Part shown: piece after piece, positions 43,351-52,355 of the stretch
Position numbering within the stretch: the first letter of the stretch is position 1
Layout of the letters: every line of letters starts with the position of its first letter
Assembly: GCF_003007685.1 (NCBI RefSeq)
Contig: NZ_PXNN01000013.1
Coordinates: 62,001 to 126,000, forward strand
From: Marinobacter halophilus
GTDB taxonomy: Bacteria; Pseudomonadota; Gammaproteobacteria; Pseudomonadales; Oleiphilaceae
Reading direction: 5' to 3'
Length of the DNA stretch: 64,000 nucleotides
Program-made: the position numbers and the translations under genes
The notes under the pieces: model-generated
The model's database searches: none
Seen by the model: the letters and a program-made list of their open reading frames with translations, nothing else
What the model was told of the DNA's origin: nothing

Positions 43351-46300
43351 TCAGAGCCCGATCAAGCCACCAAGGAAACCGCCAAGACCGCTATCCAGCA
43401 GTCCGCCACCGTCTTCTTCGCTTTCCTCTGTCGCTGAAGGATCCCGGCCGGCGTCGGTCTGATCATCACAGGCGGCATCTCCCGGGGCGCTACCGACACC
43501 TTGCACAACACAGGTGTTGGTTACCCCAACCGTGAACGACGCCCCAGAGACGGTTTTGCTACGGAACAGCGCAACCATCTGGCCGGCCATTTCGTCAAAC
43601 ACCGCGCTGGAACTGAAGGGGTCGGCGGCTTTCTGGCCAGCGGAAACCGGGTTGCCATGGGAGCCTTCCAGATAGCGGGTGATCACCGGGCGATTACCGT
43701 CGTTCTGGTCGCTGCCGGTATCAACCGCGCCCATGAAACGCGCCAGCGGATCGGTTCCAGCCAGCGGAGCAGGCTGGCTGCTGATCTGGAAGCCTGCGTC
43801 TGTAACCAGCTCCAGAGGCCCCTGGTCGTAGAGTTCGGCGTCTGCGGCATTCGGGATAGTGCCATCCGAGGGCCGATCGGCGTCGCCTTCCAGACCAACA
43901 ATGGAGGTAAGCAAGGTCGCACTGTTGTCCGATTTCTCAAACAACGGTGCGAAGGCGACCGGATCGGTGGAGTCCAGAAGTGCCTGGAACACGTTGAAAT
44001 AGATGTTCAGTTCGGTTCTGCCCTGAGCCAACAGGCCTTCAGAGGCCGCATCAAGAGTCGGCAGCAGCACCGGCGCTACCGTCTCGCGGGAGTTCTCCGC
44101 CAGCCGGCTGAACTGGCCACCGGTATTGAACAACACCGACGCCAGAACGGGGTTCAGGTCTGGATTGTCCTGGGCGGCCAGGTTGTTGATGACCGGAAAG
44201 GGTACGCCCCCCATACCACTCAGAGAATGGCTGATGAAATACACCCTATCGGTATTCATGTTCAGGCCGTCATCACACTCACTGCAGCTATTAATGGCTT
44301 GCTCAATGGCGGGTAACAGAGCATTCACCTGCAGCAGATCAAGTGCGCTCTGGCGCATGTTGTCACGGGTGTTGGCGAAGTTGGTGAAGTTCAGGAACAG
44401 GCTGCCGGATTCCGGATTCTCTACCTGATCACCCGGTATGGCCTGCATGTCTGGGCCAGCGGTAAAGCCGAAGTGGCGCTCAGTGGCGTCGGCAGAAGCG
44501 CCCGGCTGTTGGCTGATATCAACCATGCCGCCGTTGGCGCTGGTTGCCGCCTCGCCAAAGGCACCGTTCAGGGGCAGGTCGATGCCCACGGTGATAAAAC
44601 AGTCGGCGTTGTTGGTCGGTGTCGCGTTGTCTGACAGGCACAACAACCCCGCGGCGGTGGCCATTGGGAGAATGGCTGAGCGATCCTGTGTCGCTGCGTG
44701 CTGGTAGATTATCACTGGGTAGCCATCGGCCGGGCCCGTACCGAACAGCGGGTTCGAATCCGGTGCCGTGACGACGATGGGGACTTTTGTATCACCCTGC
44801 TTTTGGGCAAACGGGAACCGATAGCTGACTCGGTCTGAGGCTGCCTGCGGCAGATCCGGATTGTCGCTGAAGTCCGCAGGCAACCAGGAGCCACTTTGAA
44901 GCGGGGAACCATCTGTGCCCTCAGGCAACGGCTGATAGTACGGCAAGCTGATTTCGCCCTCATACACCCGCACGTTGACCCGTACATCCGTGATCAACAG
45001 ATCAATCGCCACTTGCTCCAGGGCCGGATTGACCTCGCCCCCGTCTTTCTGGCTAAAGAAACGGACCGGCGAAGGTTCGCCAGATTCCGGATTGTGTGCA
45101 CGTGGAAGATCGGCAACCTGGGCAACCTGGTCGGCCAGCTCGGCAGCCCTGCCCGAAACATCAACTACTTCCTCGACGGCTTGGGCCGCCGTGGCCTGCA
45201 GGGTAAATGCCAGCTGCCGATCGTCTCTCTCGGACATCACCAAATCGGTGTAGCGCAGCTGAATGCCGTTGTCATTGGCGTCGGTCAGAATGGTGGCCAG
45301 CTCATCGTTGAACAGGCGATAAGTCTGGTCTGTCAGCAGTTCAAACAGGCGCTGGTTGATCTGCTGATCCTGGTCGGAAAACGCCTCAAGCGTTTGATTG
45401 CTGAAGTTCAGAGCACCCGAGACCACCTGATCCAAAACCTGTTGTTTCTGGTCAATCAACAGCTTCTGCCGGAACCAGGCTGCCGGCGCGGCGTTCGCCA
45501 ACAGCACATCTTCCACGGCCGTGGTGGTGAAGCTGATGGCAAAGGTGATGTCGTCGTAGGAGGATACTTCCGCCGAATTACCGCCCTGCTCCCGTTTAAA
45601 GTTGAAGAAATCGTTGGTCCAGTTGCGAGCCGGCGCCATCACATCGCGAAACGATTGCAGTGCCGGGTTACTGATCACGAAGTCCGGGTTGGAGGCCGTT
45701 TCAAAGCGGTTTTCTTTAACCAGCGGCTTGCCATCCTTATCAACAATCTTGTTGCCAATCGCTACCGCGTATTTGGTTTTCGGCTTCAACGGCTGGATGG
45801 GCAGCAGTCGTATGGCGTTGTTCTGGGAACCTCCGGCAGCCTCGGCCGGGCCGTTGGCGTCGACGGTAATGATTTCAACCCGGAAGCGTTCTTCCAACAA
45901 GCCTTGATAGATGGCTTCCGCCCCGGCGGTGTCGCCCTCGGCTTCCAGGCGTTTGGCCAGGCGGTATTGGTCCGCCGCGACCAGGCCGCCCACTTCACGG
46001 GGTTGCTGGAACACGCTGTCGCCCGACGGAAACTCGATTTCCAGAACGTAGATATTCTGGTCCGGATTGGGGACCACCTCGCCGTCAATTTCTACGAAAT
46101 TCCGGGCATCCAGTGTCTGGTTCGGGTCCAGGCTGTCGCTGATCTTGATGTCGAATGGCGCAAGGATGGAGTTGCCGTCGACAAACCCCAGCCCGGTGGT
46201 GACCGGGTTAGCCGGATCGGTGCCATTGAGCATGGTGCCGTCCCGTTCGGGGTTGAGGAAAAACAACGGGTCGCTGGGCAGCGGGAAGGCCGTGTCGAGC

Positions 46301-46464
46301 GGGCGAAAGATCGGCCGCGTGCCCTCGGCGATGATATTCGGGTTGTCTATCTCGTAAACCGGGTTGGCGTTTTTGTTCGTTTTCCCGCCGCTTTCGAGGC
46401 ACCCGGTCAGGGCGGTGCTCGCGGCCAGGACGGTGATGAGTGCTCTGCTTTGATTACCAGTCAT
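43351..46464 (-). CDS. Large extracellular lipase, Pla-1/cef (VolA-like) family
   Basis: 1037 residues from ATG 46464, which is better spaced from GGGAGA than the ATG three codons upstream. Lipobox ALTGC near residue 21, so probably a surface-exposed lipoprotein. The N-terminal domain of virulence-factor lipases is recognisable (FRPLDTAFPLPSDPLFFL, TMLNGTDPANPVTTGLGFVDGNSI). The nucleophile elbow is SHSLSGMGG in VYFISHSLSGMGG, a variant of GHSLGG with Ser in the first position. The tail is Asp/Glu-rich then Gly/Leu-rich (GLLDSGLGGFLGGLIGL). Expected to release fatty acids from lysophospholipids or other lipids; sits 103 bp upstream of DUF1302. Confidence 0.88.
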   Translation of the reverse strand: MTGNQSRALITVLAASTALTGCLESGGKTNKNANPVYEIDNPNIIAEGTRPIFRPLDTAFPLPSDPLFFLNPERDGTMLNGTDPANPVTTGLGFVDGNSILAPFDIKISDSLDPNQTLDARNFVEIDGEVVPNPDQNIYVLEIEFPSGDSVFQQPREVGGLVAADQYRLAKRLEAEGDTAGAEAIYQGLLEERFRVEIITVDANGPAEAAGGSQNNAIRLLPIQPLKPKTKYAVAIGNKIVDKDGKPLVKENRFETASNPDFVISNPALQSFRDVMAPARNWTNDFFNFKREQGGNSAEVSSYDDITFAISFTTTAVEDVLLANAAPAAWFRQKLLIDQKQQVLDQVVSGALNFSNQTLEAFSDQDQQINQRLFELLTDQTYRLFNDELATILTDANDNGIQLRYTDLVMSERDDRQLAFTLQATAAQAVEEVVDVSGRAAELADQVAQVADLPRAHNPESGEPSPVRFFSQKDGGEVNPALEQVAIDLLITDVRVNVRVYEGEISLPYYQPLPEGTDGSPLQSGSWLPADFSDNPDLPQAASDRVSYRFPFAQKQGDTKVPIVVTAPDSNPLFGTGPADGYPVIIYQHAATQDRSAILPMATAAGLLCLSDNATPTNNADCFITVGIDLPLNGAFGEAATSANGGMVDISQQPGASADATERHFGFTAGPDMQAIPGDQVENPESGSLFLNFTNFANTRDNMRQSALDLLQVNALLPAIEQAINSCSECDDGLNMNTDRVYFISHSLSGMGGVPFPVINNLAAQDNPDLNPVLASVLFNTGGQFSRLAENSRETVAPVLLPTLDAASEGLLAQGRTELNIYFNVFQALLDSTDPVAFAPLFEKSDNSATLLTSIVGLEGDADRPSDGTIPNAADAELYDQGPLELVTDAGFQISSQPAPLAGTDPLARFMGAVDTGSDQNDGNRPVITRYLEGSHGNPVSAGQKAADPFSSSAVFDEMAGQMVALFRSKTVSGASFTVGVTNTCVVQGVGSAPGDAACDDQTDAGRDPSATEESEEDGGGLLDSGLGGFLGGLIGL

Positions 46465-46706
46465 CGTTACCATCTCCCAAAACTTATTTTTGTATTTTTG
46501 GCAGAGCCAGCTGCATAGCGCCCTGCCTTATCTTCAATAATATCGCATAATATATTGTATTCCAACTTTTATGGCCGAAAATGACGGAATTAACGGCACA
46601 CCAAACATCTAATAGGGTATGTTATGCCGTACTTTCAAAAGTTTAGCGCTTGATACAGGGGCAGAATTTGCCGGCATTCGAAGGGCGGGTTAGCGGCGTT
46701 ACGTGG

Positions 46707-47984
46707 TCAGCAGGCGCCTGGGTGAGCAAATATGCGGTTACGACCGGCCTCTTTTGCCTTGTACAAGGCATCGTCGGCACGTTTCACGAGGGTTTGCGAG
46801 GTGTCCCGGCCGACAAACTCCGAAACACCCGCACTGATGGTTACGGATTGGGCAAAATCAAACCGGGCCGACTCCACCGCCTTGCGAACGTTTTCCGCCA
46901 CAACCATGGCGCTCTCAGCCCCGGTTTCCGAAAGAATAATCAGGAACTCTTCGCCTCCCCACCGGCCAATGACATCCGTGGCGCGGATAGCATTGGCCGC
47001 AAGCCTGGCCACTTCCTGCAACACCAGATCGCCCACATCGTGGCCGTAGGTATCGTTGAAGGATTTGAAATGATCGATGTCGAACAGGATCACCGACAGC
47101 GGGTTACGGTAGCGCTGCGACCGCCCGATCTCTTTGATCAGAGACTCCTCGGCATGGCCCCGGTTGTTGATGCCGGTTAGCCGGTCGGTTCTGGCCTGGC
47201 TGAGCAATCCGGAAAGGTAGCTGTGGCGTTCAACGATGATCGAGATCACAAACAGGTAGTTTGCGATCCGGTCGTCATCCGGCAAGGGAATTCCCTCATG
47301 GAAGCGCAGGAGATCGAAGGTGCCCAGGACATCGCCGTCGATTTTCTTGATCGGATACGAATGCCAGACCTGCACGCCGGTGGGCAAATCGTGTGCCTGG
47401 CGCTTATCTGCGGATTTATCAGCGGTGCCTGCCGACACCTGAACATCCTCGCCCAGCAGCGCGGCAGTGGCGTGGGGTAGGGTTCCGTGCAGGAGTTTTA
47501 CTTCATGGAGGTGTGTCGATAATGGCTCATTCACCCCCCGGTGCCAGGCAAGCTTGAGCACATTTCGGTTCTGATCAAGCACCGACACGCTGTAGGCAAC
47601 CCACAACGCGGAGCCGGCATCGGCCTGTAAAAGCTCAAACGCTTTTGCCAGCCCTTTGAGCAGATCACCCTCGTTGAGAATCGATTTTATAATGCGGGTT
47701 TCCTGCTCGGCGAGCTCCCGTGAGATGGCACGCACGGCGCTGTTGCTGTGATCAACCAGTGCGGCACGCCGCGGCAGGCGTTCAATGGCGGTGGACAGCT
47801 CATCACAATCGCTGCTGAGCTCCGAAAGCCGGGCACTGAGCCGCTTCAACTGGCGGTTTGACGCCAGCTCCAGTTTGTTGATATCGGATTTCAGCCTGGC
47901 GATAACCACGGCCATCCCGGCCAGAAGCACCAAAGCCAACAGCCCGATCAACACACTGAAAGGCTGATCCAGATATTCGGTCAA
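46707..47984 (-). CDS. GAF-GGDEF diguanylate cyclase
   Basis: 425 residues. N-terminal TM helix (VLIGLLALVLLAGMAVVIA, about 11-29), coiled-coil segment (about 32-70), GAF-like domain (about 100-255) and C-terminal GGDEF domain. The active-site motif is GGEEF in RWGGEEFLIIL, with an inhibitory RxxD site (RATD) five residues upstream, so both c-di-GMP synthesis and product inhibition are expected. The linker DRLTGINNRGHAEE is standard. Single gene, convergent to nothing; the 240 bp upstream of the lipase on its 3' side hold no other gene. Confidence 0.93.
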   Translation of the reverse strand: MTEYLDQPFSVLIGLLALVLLAGMAVVIARLKSDINKLELASNRQLKRLSARLSELSSDCDELSTAIERLPRRAALVDHSNSAVRAISRELAEQETRIIKSILNEGDLLKGLAKAFELLQADAGSALWVAYSVSVLDQNRNVLKLAWHRGVNEPLSTHLHEVKLLHGTLPHATAALLGEDVQVSAGTADKSADKRQAHDLPTGVQVWHSYPIKKIDGDVLGTFDLLRFHEGIPLPDDDRIANYLFVISIIVERHSYLSGLLSQARTDRLTGINNRGHAEESLIKEIGRSQRYRNPLSVILFDIDHFKSFNDTYGHDVGDLVLQEVARLAANAIRATDVIGRWGGEEFLIILSETGAESAMVVAENVRKAVESARFDFAQSVTISAGVSEFVGRDTSQTLVKRADDALYKAKEAGRNRIFAHPGAC

Positions 47985-48163
47985 GCGACATCACCATCCT
48001 TTGATCACGACAGCCTTCCGGGCACCCGTCCCAAAAAGTTGTCCGGCAACATATCCTCAAACCATGCTGCCTTTAGCGCCACCTCTTGTTCAGTATGGTT
48101 TATGTAATGTTAGAAAACGAAGTGTGAAAATGAGGAGTAGTGCACAGGATAGGGGTGGCTGGT

Positions 48164-48649
48164 TTAACGGTCGGCCCTGACCGACGACAGCGCCACTTTG
48201 ACGGTTTGTTGCCGCTGCATGAAGCTGACCAGCACAATGGCGCGCTCCTCGCCATCGTAGGCCTGAAAGATCGCACTCAGCCCCTTGAACGGGCCGTCGT
48301 CCAGCTCAACCGGTTCACCGGGCTTGATACCGCCCTGCTCTGCCACTTTATCCATGCTCGCCCTGATGTGGTCGATTACCTCATCTGCAATCGCCGCCGG
48401 CTTGTTGGCAAAGCTGACCACCCGCATCACACCACGGGTCGAGCGCAGCTTGCCCCACATGGGGTCGGTTTGGGTCAGGTTGATGAAGATGTAGCCAGGA
48501 AACAGCGCCTCCAGTTTCCTGGTGCGCTTACCGGCCTTGATCTTCTCCACCTCGATTTTCGGGTAGAAGCAGGCAATCTCCTGATTCTGCAAATGCTGAA
48601 CCGCGCGATCACCTTGCGCGGGCTTGTGTTGAAGTGCGTACCAGGTCAT
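48164..48649 (-). CDS. rfaH: Transcription antitermination factor RfaH
   Basis: 161 residues, a NusG paralogue. The NGN domain begins MTWYALQHKPAQGDRAVQHLQNQEIACFYPK and contains LFPGYIFINLTQTDPMWGKLRSTRGVMRVVSF; the C-terminal KOW region (GEPVELDDGPFKGLSAIFQAYDGEERAIVLVSFMQRQQTVKV) is of the RfaH type. RfaH binds ops elements in the leaders of long operons such as O-antigen and capsule clusters and prevents early termination. The polysaccharide locus at 1-12 kb is an obvious candidate target, but I did not find a clear ops element in its leader. Confidence 0.93.
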   Translation of the reverse strand: MTWYALQHKPAQGDRAVQHLQNQEIACFYPKIEVEKIKAGKRTRKLEALFPGYIFINLTQTDPMWGKLRSTRGVMRVVSFANKPAAIADEVIDHIRASMDKVAEQGGIKPGEPVELDDGPFKGLSAIFQAYDGEERAIVLVSFMQRQQTVKVALSSVRADR

Positions 48650-48672
48650 GAAAGATCCATCTTTGCCAATTT

Positions 48673-48725
48673 GGGGTCAGACCCCAGAACATTTGGTGAG
48701 GCGAAATGTCTTGGGGTCTGACCCC
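48673..48725. repeat. Family-A REP, long form (copy 9)
   Basis: Outer arms GGGGTCAGACCCC and GGGGTCTGACCCC; inner GAACATTT/AAATGTC with one mismatch. It is 23 bp upstream of the rfaH start, between rfaH and cysQ. Confidence 0.9.
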
Positions 48726-48750
48726 AAATTCAAAACTCGACGGCTACAAA

Positions 48751-48777
48751 GGGGTCTGACCCCCTGGGGTCAGACCC
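48751..48777. repeat. Family-A REP, short form (copy 10)
   Basis: GGGGTCTGACCCC and GGGGTCAGACCC around CT. It sits 25 bp from copy 9, giving one long and one short form in tandem. Confidence 0.88.
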
Positions 48778-48808
48778 ACCCATCTGCCAGCGACCATCTG
48801 CCGGCCGC

Positions 48809-49576
48809 CTAAAAGTACCAGTTACCCGCGGCAATAAAAAACGGATTTAACACATCTTCCTTGCCGTACGTTAGTGGTTCGCCGTCTAGGGTCTGCACCT
48901 TGCCACCCGCAGCCAGGAGCACGGCGTGGGCGGCGGCGGTGTCCCACTCACAGGTAGGGCCCATGCGGGGGTAGATGTCGGCGTGACCTTCAGCGATGCG
49001 GCATAGTTTCAGGGAGCTGCCGGCCTGAACCATTTCATGGGGGCCGAGGGTGTCGATGAAGGCGCGGGTTTCGTCATTCAGATGATTTTTACTGGCCACT
49101 ACACGCAGGCTTTCCCGAGGCTCCGCCACACGGATGCGGTGGGTGCGGCCGGTACGATCGCGCATGTGGGCGCCCTCACCTTTGATGCCCCAGAAGGCTT
49201 CTTTCAACGCCGGCGCGGTGACCACGCCCAGTACCGGCTCTCCGTCTTCAATCATGGCGATGTTGACGGTGAACTCGCCAGTGCGCTGGGTGAAATCCTT
49301 GGTGCCGTCGATGGGGTCGATCAACCAGAACCGGCGCCAGTGTTTGCGCTCCTCCCAGGAGGCTTGCGCGCCCTCCTCCGAAAGGATCGGAATATCCCGG
49401 CTGATGCGGCGCAAGCCTTTGACGATGATGTCGTGGCTGGCCATGTCAGCTGCGGTGATCGGGGACTGGTCTTCTTTGTAGTTCACTTTGAAATCAGACT
49501 GGTAGATGTGCAGCACTTTCTCGCTGGCCTCATCCGCCAACCTGATGATATCTGGGAGTATAGAACTGTAATACAT
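48809..49576 (-). CDS. cysQ: 3'(2'),5'-bisphosphate nucleotidase CysQ
   Basis: 255 residues from ATG 49576. Converts 3'-phosphoadenosine 5'-phosphate, the by-product of sulfate assimilation, to AMP, and belongs to the lithium-sensitive phosphatase family. The signature DPIDGTKDF is present, with metal-site residues in LSEEG and the second motif EWDTAAAHAVLLAAGGKV. A frame to 49642 would start inside a family-A repeat and is not used. Repeats lie at both ends of the gene. Confidence 0.93.
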   Translation of the reverse strand: MYYSSILPDIIRLADEASEKVLHIYQSDFKVNYKEDQSPITAADMASHDIIVKGLRRISRDIPILSEEGAQASWEERKHWRRFWLIDPIDGTKDFTQRTGEFTVNIAMIEDGEPVLGVVTAPALKEAFWGIKGEGAHMRDRTGRTHRIRVAEPRESLRVVASKNHLNDETRAFIDTLGPHEMVQAGSSLKLCRIAEGHADIYPRMGPTCEWDTAAAHAVLLAAGGKVQTLDGEPLTYGKEDVLNPFFIAAGNWYF

Positions 49577-49622
49577 AGTCGCATCCTGCTCGGCCGATTC
49601 TGCGGTAATAGTAACAAACTTT

Positions 49623-49675
49623 GGGGTCAGACCCCCGGACATTTGGTCGGGCGAAATGTCTTGGGGTCTGACCCC
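49623..49675. repeat. Family-A REP, long form (copy 11), left flank of RAYT
   Basis: Outer arms GGGGTCAGACCCC / GGGGTCTGACCCC; inner GGACATTT/AAATGTC with a near-perfect stem. It ends 67 bp before the transposase start. Confidence 0.92.
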
Positions 49676-49742
49676 AACTTGAATTTTTTGATCGGCTGAG
49701 GCAGATTACTCGGCTCAAAAATAACGTCACAAGGAATGTGAG

Positions 49743-50393
49743 ATGCCCCGCCGACTACGGATTTGTCCGGCCGGGATGCCCCAGCATGTGATTCAGCGGG
49801 GTAATAACCGGCAGGTTTGTTTTCAGGATTTGGCCGATCGCGCCACCTATGCCATGTTTCTTTCGCGCTACCTGCGCAAGTTTGAGGTGGATATTCACGC
49901 CTGGGTGCTGATGGACAATCACACGCACCTGCTGATTACGCCTCACTCTGACACGTCTCTCTCTGACTTCATGAAGGCCGTGGGTCAGCACTATGCCCAG
50001 TATTACAACTATAAACATGACCGATCCGGCACGCTCTGGGAGGGGCGGTTCAAGTCTTGCCTGGTGGATACGGAGCAGTATTTTTTGCAGTGCCAGCGCT
50101 ACATCGAGTTGAACCCGGTAAAGGCGGGAATGGTGGATTACGCCGGGGATTATCAATGGTCCAGTTACAACTGCCATGCTTATGGCATGCGCTCCAAACT
50201 GCATACACCGCACGATTGTTACCTGAGTTTTCAGCCAGATCCGGCTAGGCGCTTTGTTAGCTATCGCTCGTTTGTCGCGAGCCCCGCGCCTGAGGGCATG
50301 GATGATCAGATTCGTTATGCGGCGATTTCGGGGAAGGCGCTGGGGTCTGAGGAGTTTCAGGAGCAGATGATAGCTAGATTCGGACAAAGTTGA
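49743..50393 (+). CDS. RAYT: REP-associated tyrosine transposase (Y1 family)
   Basis: 216 residues, IS200/TnpA-like single-strand transposase domain of the REP-associated group. HVIQRGNNRQ (15-24) opens the domain, the HUH motif is H60-T61-H62 in MDNHTHLL, LWEGRFKS is at 98-105 and the catalytic tyrosine is predicted at Tyr120 in QRYIELNPVKAGMV. The gene is full length with all catalytic residues. It is framed by two long family-A palindromes (49623-49675 and 50397-50450), the latter starting 3 bp after the stop. It is the likely mobiliser of the 14 family-A repeats. RAYTs occur singly, do not form classical insertion sequences, and are usually vertically kept. Confidence 0.93.
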   Translation: MPRRLRICPAGMPQHVIQRGNNRQVCFQDLADRATYAMFLSRYLRKFEVDIHAWVLMDNHTHLLITPHSDTSLSDFMKAVGQHYAQYYNYKHDRSGTLWEGRFKSCLVDTEQYFLQCQRYIELNPVKAGMVDYAGDYQWSSYNCHAYGMRSKLHTPHDCYLSFQPDPARRFVSYRSFVASPAPEGMDDQIRYAAISGKALGSEEFQEQMIARFGQS

Positions 50394-50396
50394 TTT

Positions 50397-50450
50397 GGGG
50401 TCAGACCCCAGGACATTTGATGGTGCGAAATGTCCGGGGGGTCTGACCCC
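50397..50450. repeat. Family-A REP, long form (copy 12), right flank of RAYT
   Basis: Outer arms as before, inner GGACATTT/AAATGTCC perfect, one extra G before the right arm. It starts three bases after the transposase stop and ends four bases before the convergent nuclease stop. Confidence 0.92.
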
Positions 50451-50454
50451 AATT

Positions 50455-51816
50455 TCAGATTTCGACTTCCTGGAAGAGTTCTGGCACTTCGGCGTCCCAG
50501 CCGAATTTTTCGGTGATGCGTTTGCGCATGGTGTCGCTGGCGAGCACTTCGCCGTGGGTGACGTAGACTTTTTCGGGCTTGAGATTGCCCTGTTCCAGCC
50601 AGGCGAGGATTTCGTTGTAGTCGCCGTGGGCGCTCATGGAGTGCATGTTGTGGACATCGGCTTTTACCGGCCAGTACTCGCCGTGGATCTTGACGGATTC
50701 GGCACCGTTAACCAGGGCATCACCCCGGGTACCCGGGGCCTGGAAGCCGGCGAAGACCACGCTGTTGCGCGGGTTCGGCAACAGGGTTTTCAGGTGGTGC
50801 AACACCCGGCCGCCGGAAGCCATGCCACTGGCAGAGACGATCACGCAGGGGTAGCGCACGGCGTCCAGCTCGATGGACTCATCCACCGTGCGCACGAACT
50901 GGGTTTTGTCATCAATCAGCTCGCACTGAGCGTGATTCAGCTTGTGCTCTTTGTGGTGCTTGATGAAGATCTCAGTGGCTTTGATCGCCATGGGACTGTT
51001 CAGGAACACCGGCAGCTTGGGGATTCTGCCCTGCCCCATGAGCTTATGAATCACGTACAGCAGCATCTGCGCCCGGCCAACGGCGAACGCGGGCATCAGG
51101 GTGATGCCGCCACGGCCGGCGGTTTTGGTGATGATGTCGGCCAGCTCGGTTTCCGGGTCGGTTTCGCTGTGGAGGCGGTCGCCGTAGGTGGATTCGCACA
51201 CCAGGACATCGGCGTGCTGCAGCGGCTCCGGCGGGCGCATGATCATGTCGTTTTGCCTGCCTACATCGCCGGTGAATACCACGGTGCGGTCTGCACCTTT
51301 GTGATGCACATGCACACAGGATGAACCGAGAATGTGCCCCGCCGGCGTGAAGCTGACTTCAAAGCCTGGTACCGGCTCGAAGGTTTCGTGGTAATGCAGG
51401 GATTCGAAGTGCTTCAGTGCTTCCCGGGCGTCTTTAACGGTAAACAGGGGCTCCGGTTTCTCGTGCTTGGAGAACTTTTTGCGGAAGGCGTATTTGGCGT
51501 CTTCTTCCTGCAGAAAGCCGGCATCTGGCAGCAGCACCTTGCACAGTTCATGGGTGGCCTTGGTGCAGTAGATTTTGCCTTTGAAGCCGTTCTTTACCAG
51601 CGCCGGCAAATAGCCGGAATGGTCGATGTGGGCATGGGTGAGCACCACCGCGTTGATGCTGGAAGGGTCTACCGGAAACGTCGCCCAGTTCCGCCGCCGC
51701 AGGGTTTTCACCCCCTGATACATACCGCAATCCACCAGTAAACGGTGATTGTCATCAGATAGCAGGTAACGGGAACCGGTCACAGTGCCTGTGCCACCGA
51801 GAAAGCGAAGTTTCAT
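50455..51816 (-). CDS. Beta-CASP metallo-beta-lactamase-fold RNase
   Basis: 453 residues. Metallo-beta-lactamase core MKLRFLGGTGTVTGSRYLL with the zinc signature THAHIDHSGYLPAL, then the beta-CASP insert and a C-terminal metallo domain with SAHGDYNEILAWLEQG. The family comprises RNA-processing exonucleases/endonucleases related to RNase J and CPSF-73 (TTHA0252 type). It acts in the cytoplasm. Monocistronic and flanked by long family-A repeats on both sides. Confidence 0.92.
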   Translation of the reverse strand: MKLRFLGGTGTVTGSRYLLSDDNHRLLVDCGMYQGVKTLRRRNWATFPVDPSSINAVVLTHAHIDHSGYLPALVKNGFKGKIYCTKATHELCKVLLPDAGFLQEEDAKYAFRKKFSKHEKPEPLFTVKDAREALKHFESLHYHETFEPVPGFEVSFTPAGHILGSSCVHVHHKGADRTVVFTGDVGRQNDMIMRPPEPLQHADVLVCESTYGDRLHSETDPETELADIITKTAGRGGITLMPAFAVGRAQMLLYVIHKLMGQGRIPKLPVFLNSPMAIKATEIFIKHHKEHKLNHAQCELIDDKTQFVRTVDESIELDAVRYPCVIVSASGMASGGRVLHHLKTLLPNPRNSVVFAGFQAPGTRGDALVNGAESVKIHGEYWPVKADVHNMHSMSAHGDYNEILAWLEQGNLKPEKVYVTHGEVLASDTMRKRITEKFGWDAEVPELFQEVEI

Positions 51817-51872
51817 AGACGTGTAATCCTTGTCTGGCGAATGATGGTCTCAGCTTAGCGTAAAAATGTAAC

Positions 51873-51925
51873 GGGGTCAGACCCCAAGACATTTGAGAGG
51901 GCGAAATGTCCGGGGGTCTGACCCC
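51873..51925. repeat. Family-A REP, long form (copy 13)
   Basis: Outer arms GGGGTCAGACCCC / GGGGTCTGACCCC, inner GACATTT/AAATGTC. It lies upstream of both divergent neighbours (51816 minus and 51968 plus), so here it is in a promoter region rather than at gene ends. Confidence 0.9.
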
Positions 51926-51967
51926 AAATTCGTTATACTGCGCGAAATTTCAGTGGCGGGCTCGCTT

Positions 51968-52309
51968 ATGACCTTTAAAAGCACCTTTTATTCAACACTT
52001 GCCGTGGCGTTTATACTGGCCATGGTGCTGATGGTTCAACTGCATCGCTATGGCATCGCTGTGGATGTGGCGCGCCTTGAAAGCCTGCAGGCGTGGGCCG
52101 GGGACGACCCGGAGCGTCAGGCGCAGATGGATCGGTATTTCGAGCGGTGTATTTCGAACCATCGCGACGTGGATGACAAGCGCCGGGCGGAGCATATTCG
52201 CTCTTTGTATCAGTGTGCTGAGGAGTATGGATCACCCGCCATTGCCGAGCGGGTGCGGGAAGCGCCGGCCAAGGTCAGCGTACCTGTGCCTTTGCGGTGG
52301 GTTTGGTAG
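51968..52309 (+). CDS. Hypothetical single-pass membrane protein
   Basis: 113 residues from ATG 51968; a longer frame begins inside repeat copy 13 and is rejected. N-terminal hydrophobic helix (FYSTLAVAFILAMVLMVQ, about 6-23) and an acidic, charged remainder (LQAWAGDDPERQAQMDRYFERCISNHRDVDDKRRAEHIRSLYQCAEEYG), predicted helical and outside the membrane. Two cysteines. No family recognised. Confidence 0.65.
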   Translation: MTFKSTFYSTLAVAFILAMVLMVQLHRYGIAVDVARLESLQAWAGDDPERQAQMDRYFERCISNHRDVDDKRRAEHIRSLYQCAEEYGSPAIAERVREAPAKVSVPVPLRWVW

Positions 52310-52355
52310 GGTGTTATGGGGCTGCCCAAAATTCTGGCAGAGGAATTATCCAATT

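Noticed and set aside
44896-46518. 540-codon plus-strand frame inside the lipase gene
   Set aside because: Shadow of a gene with lipobox, family N-domain and nucleophile elbow on the minus strand.
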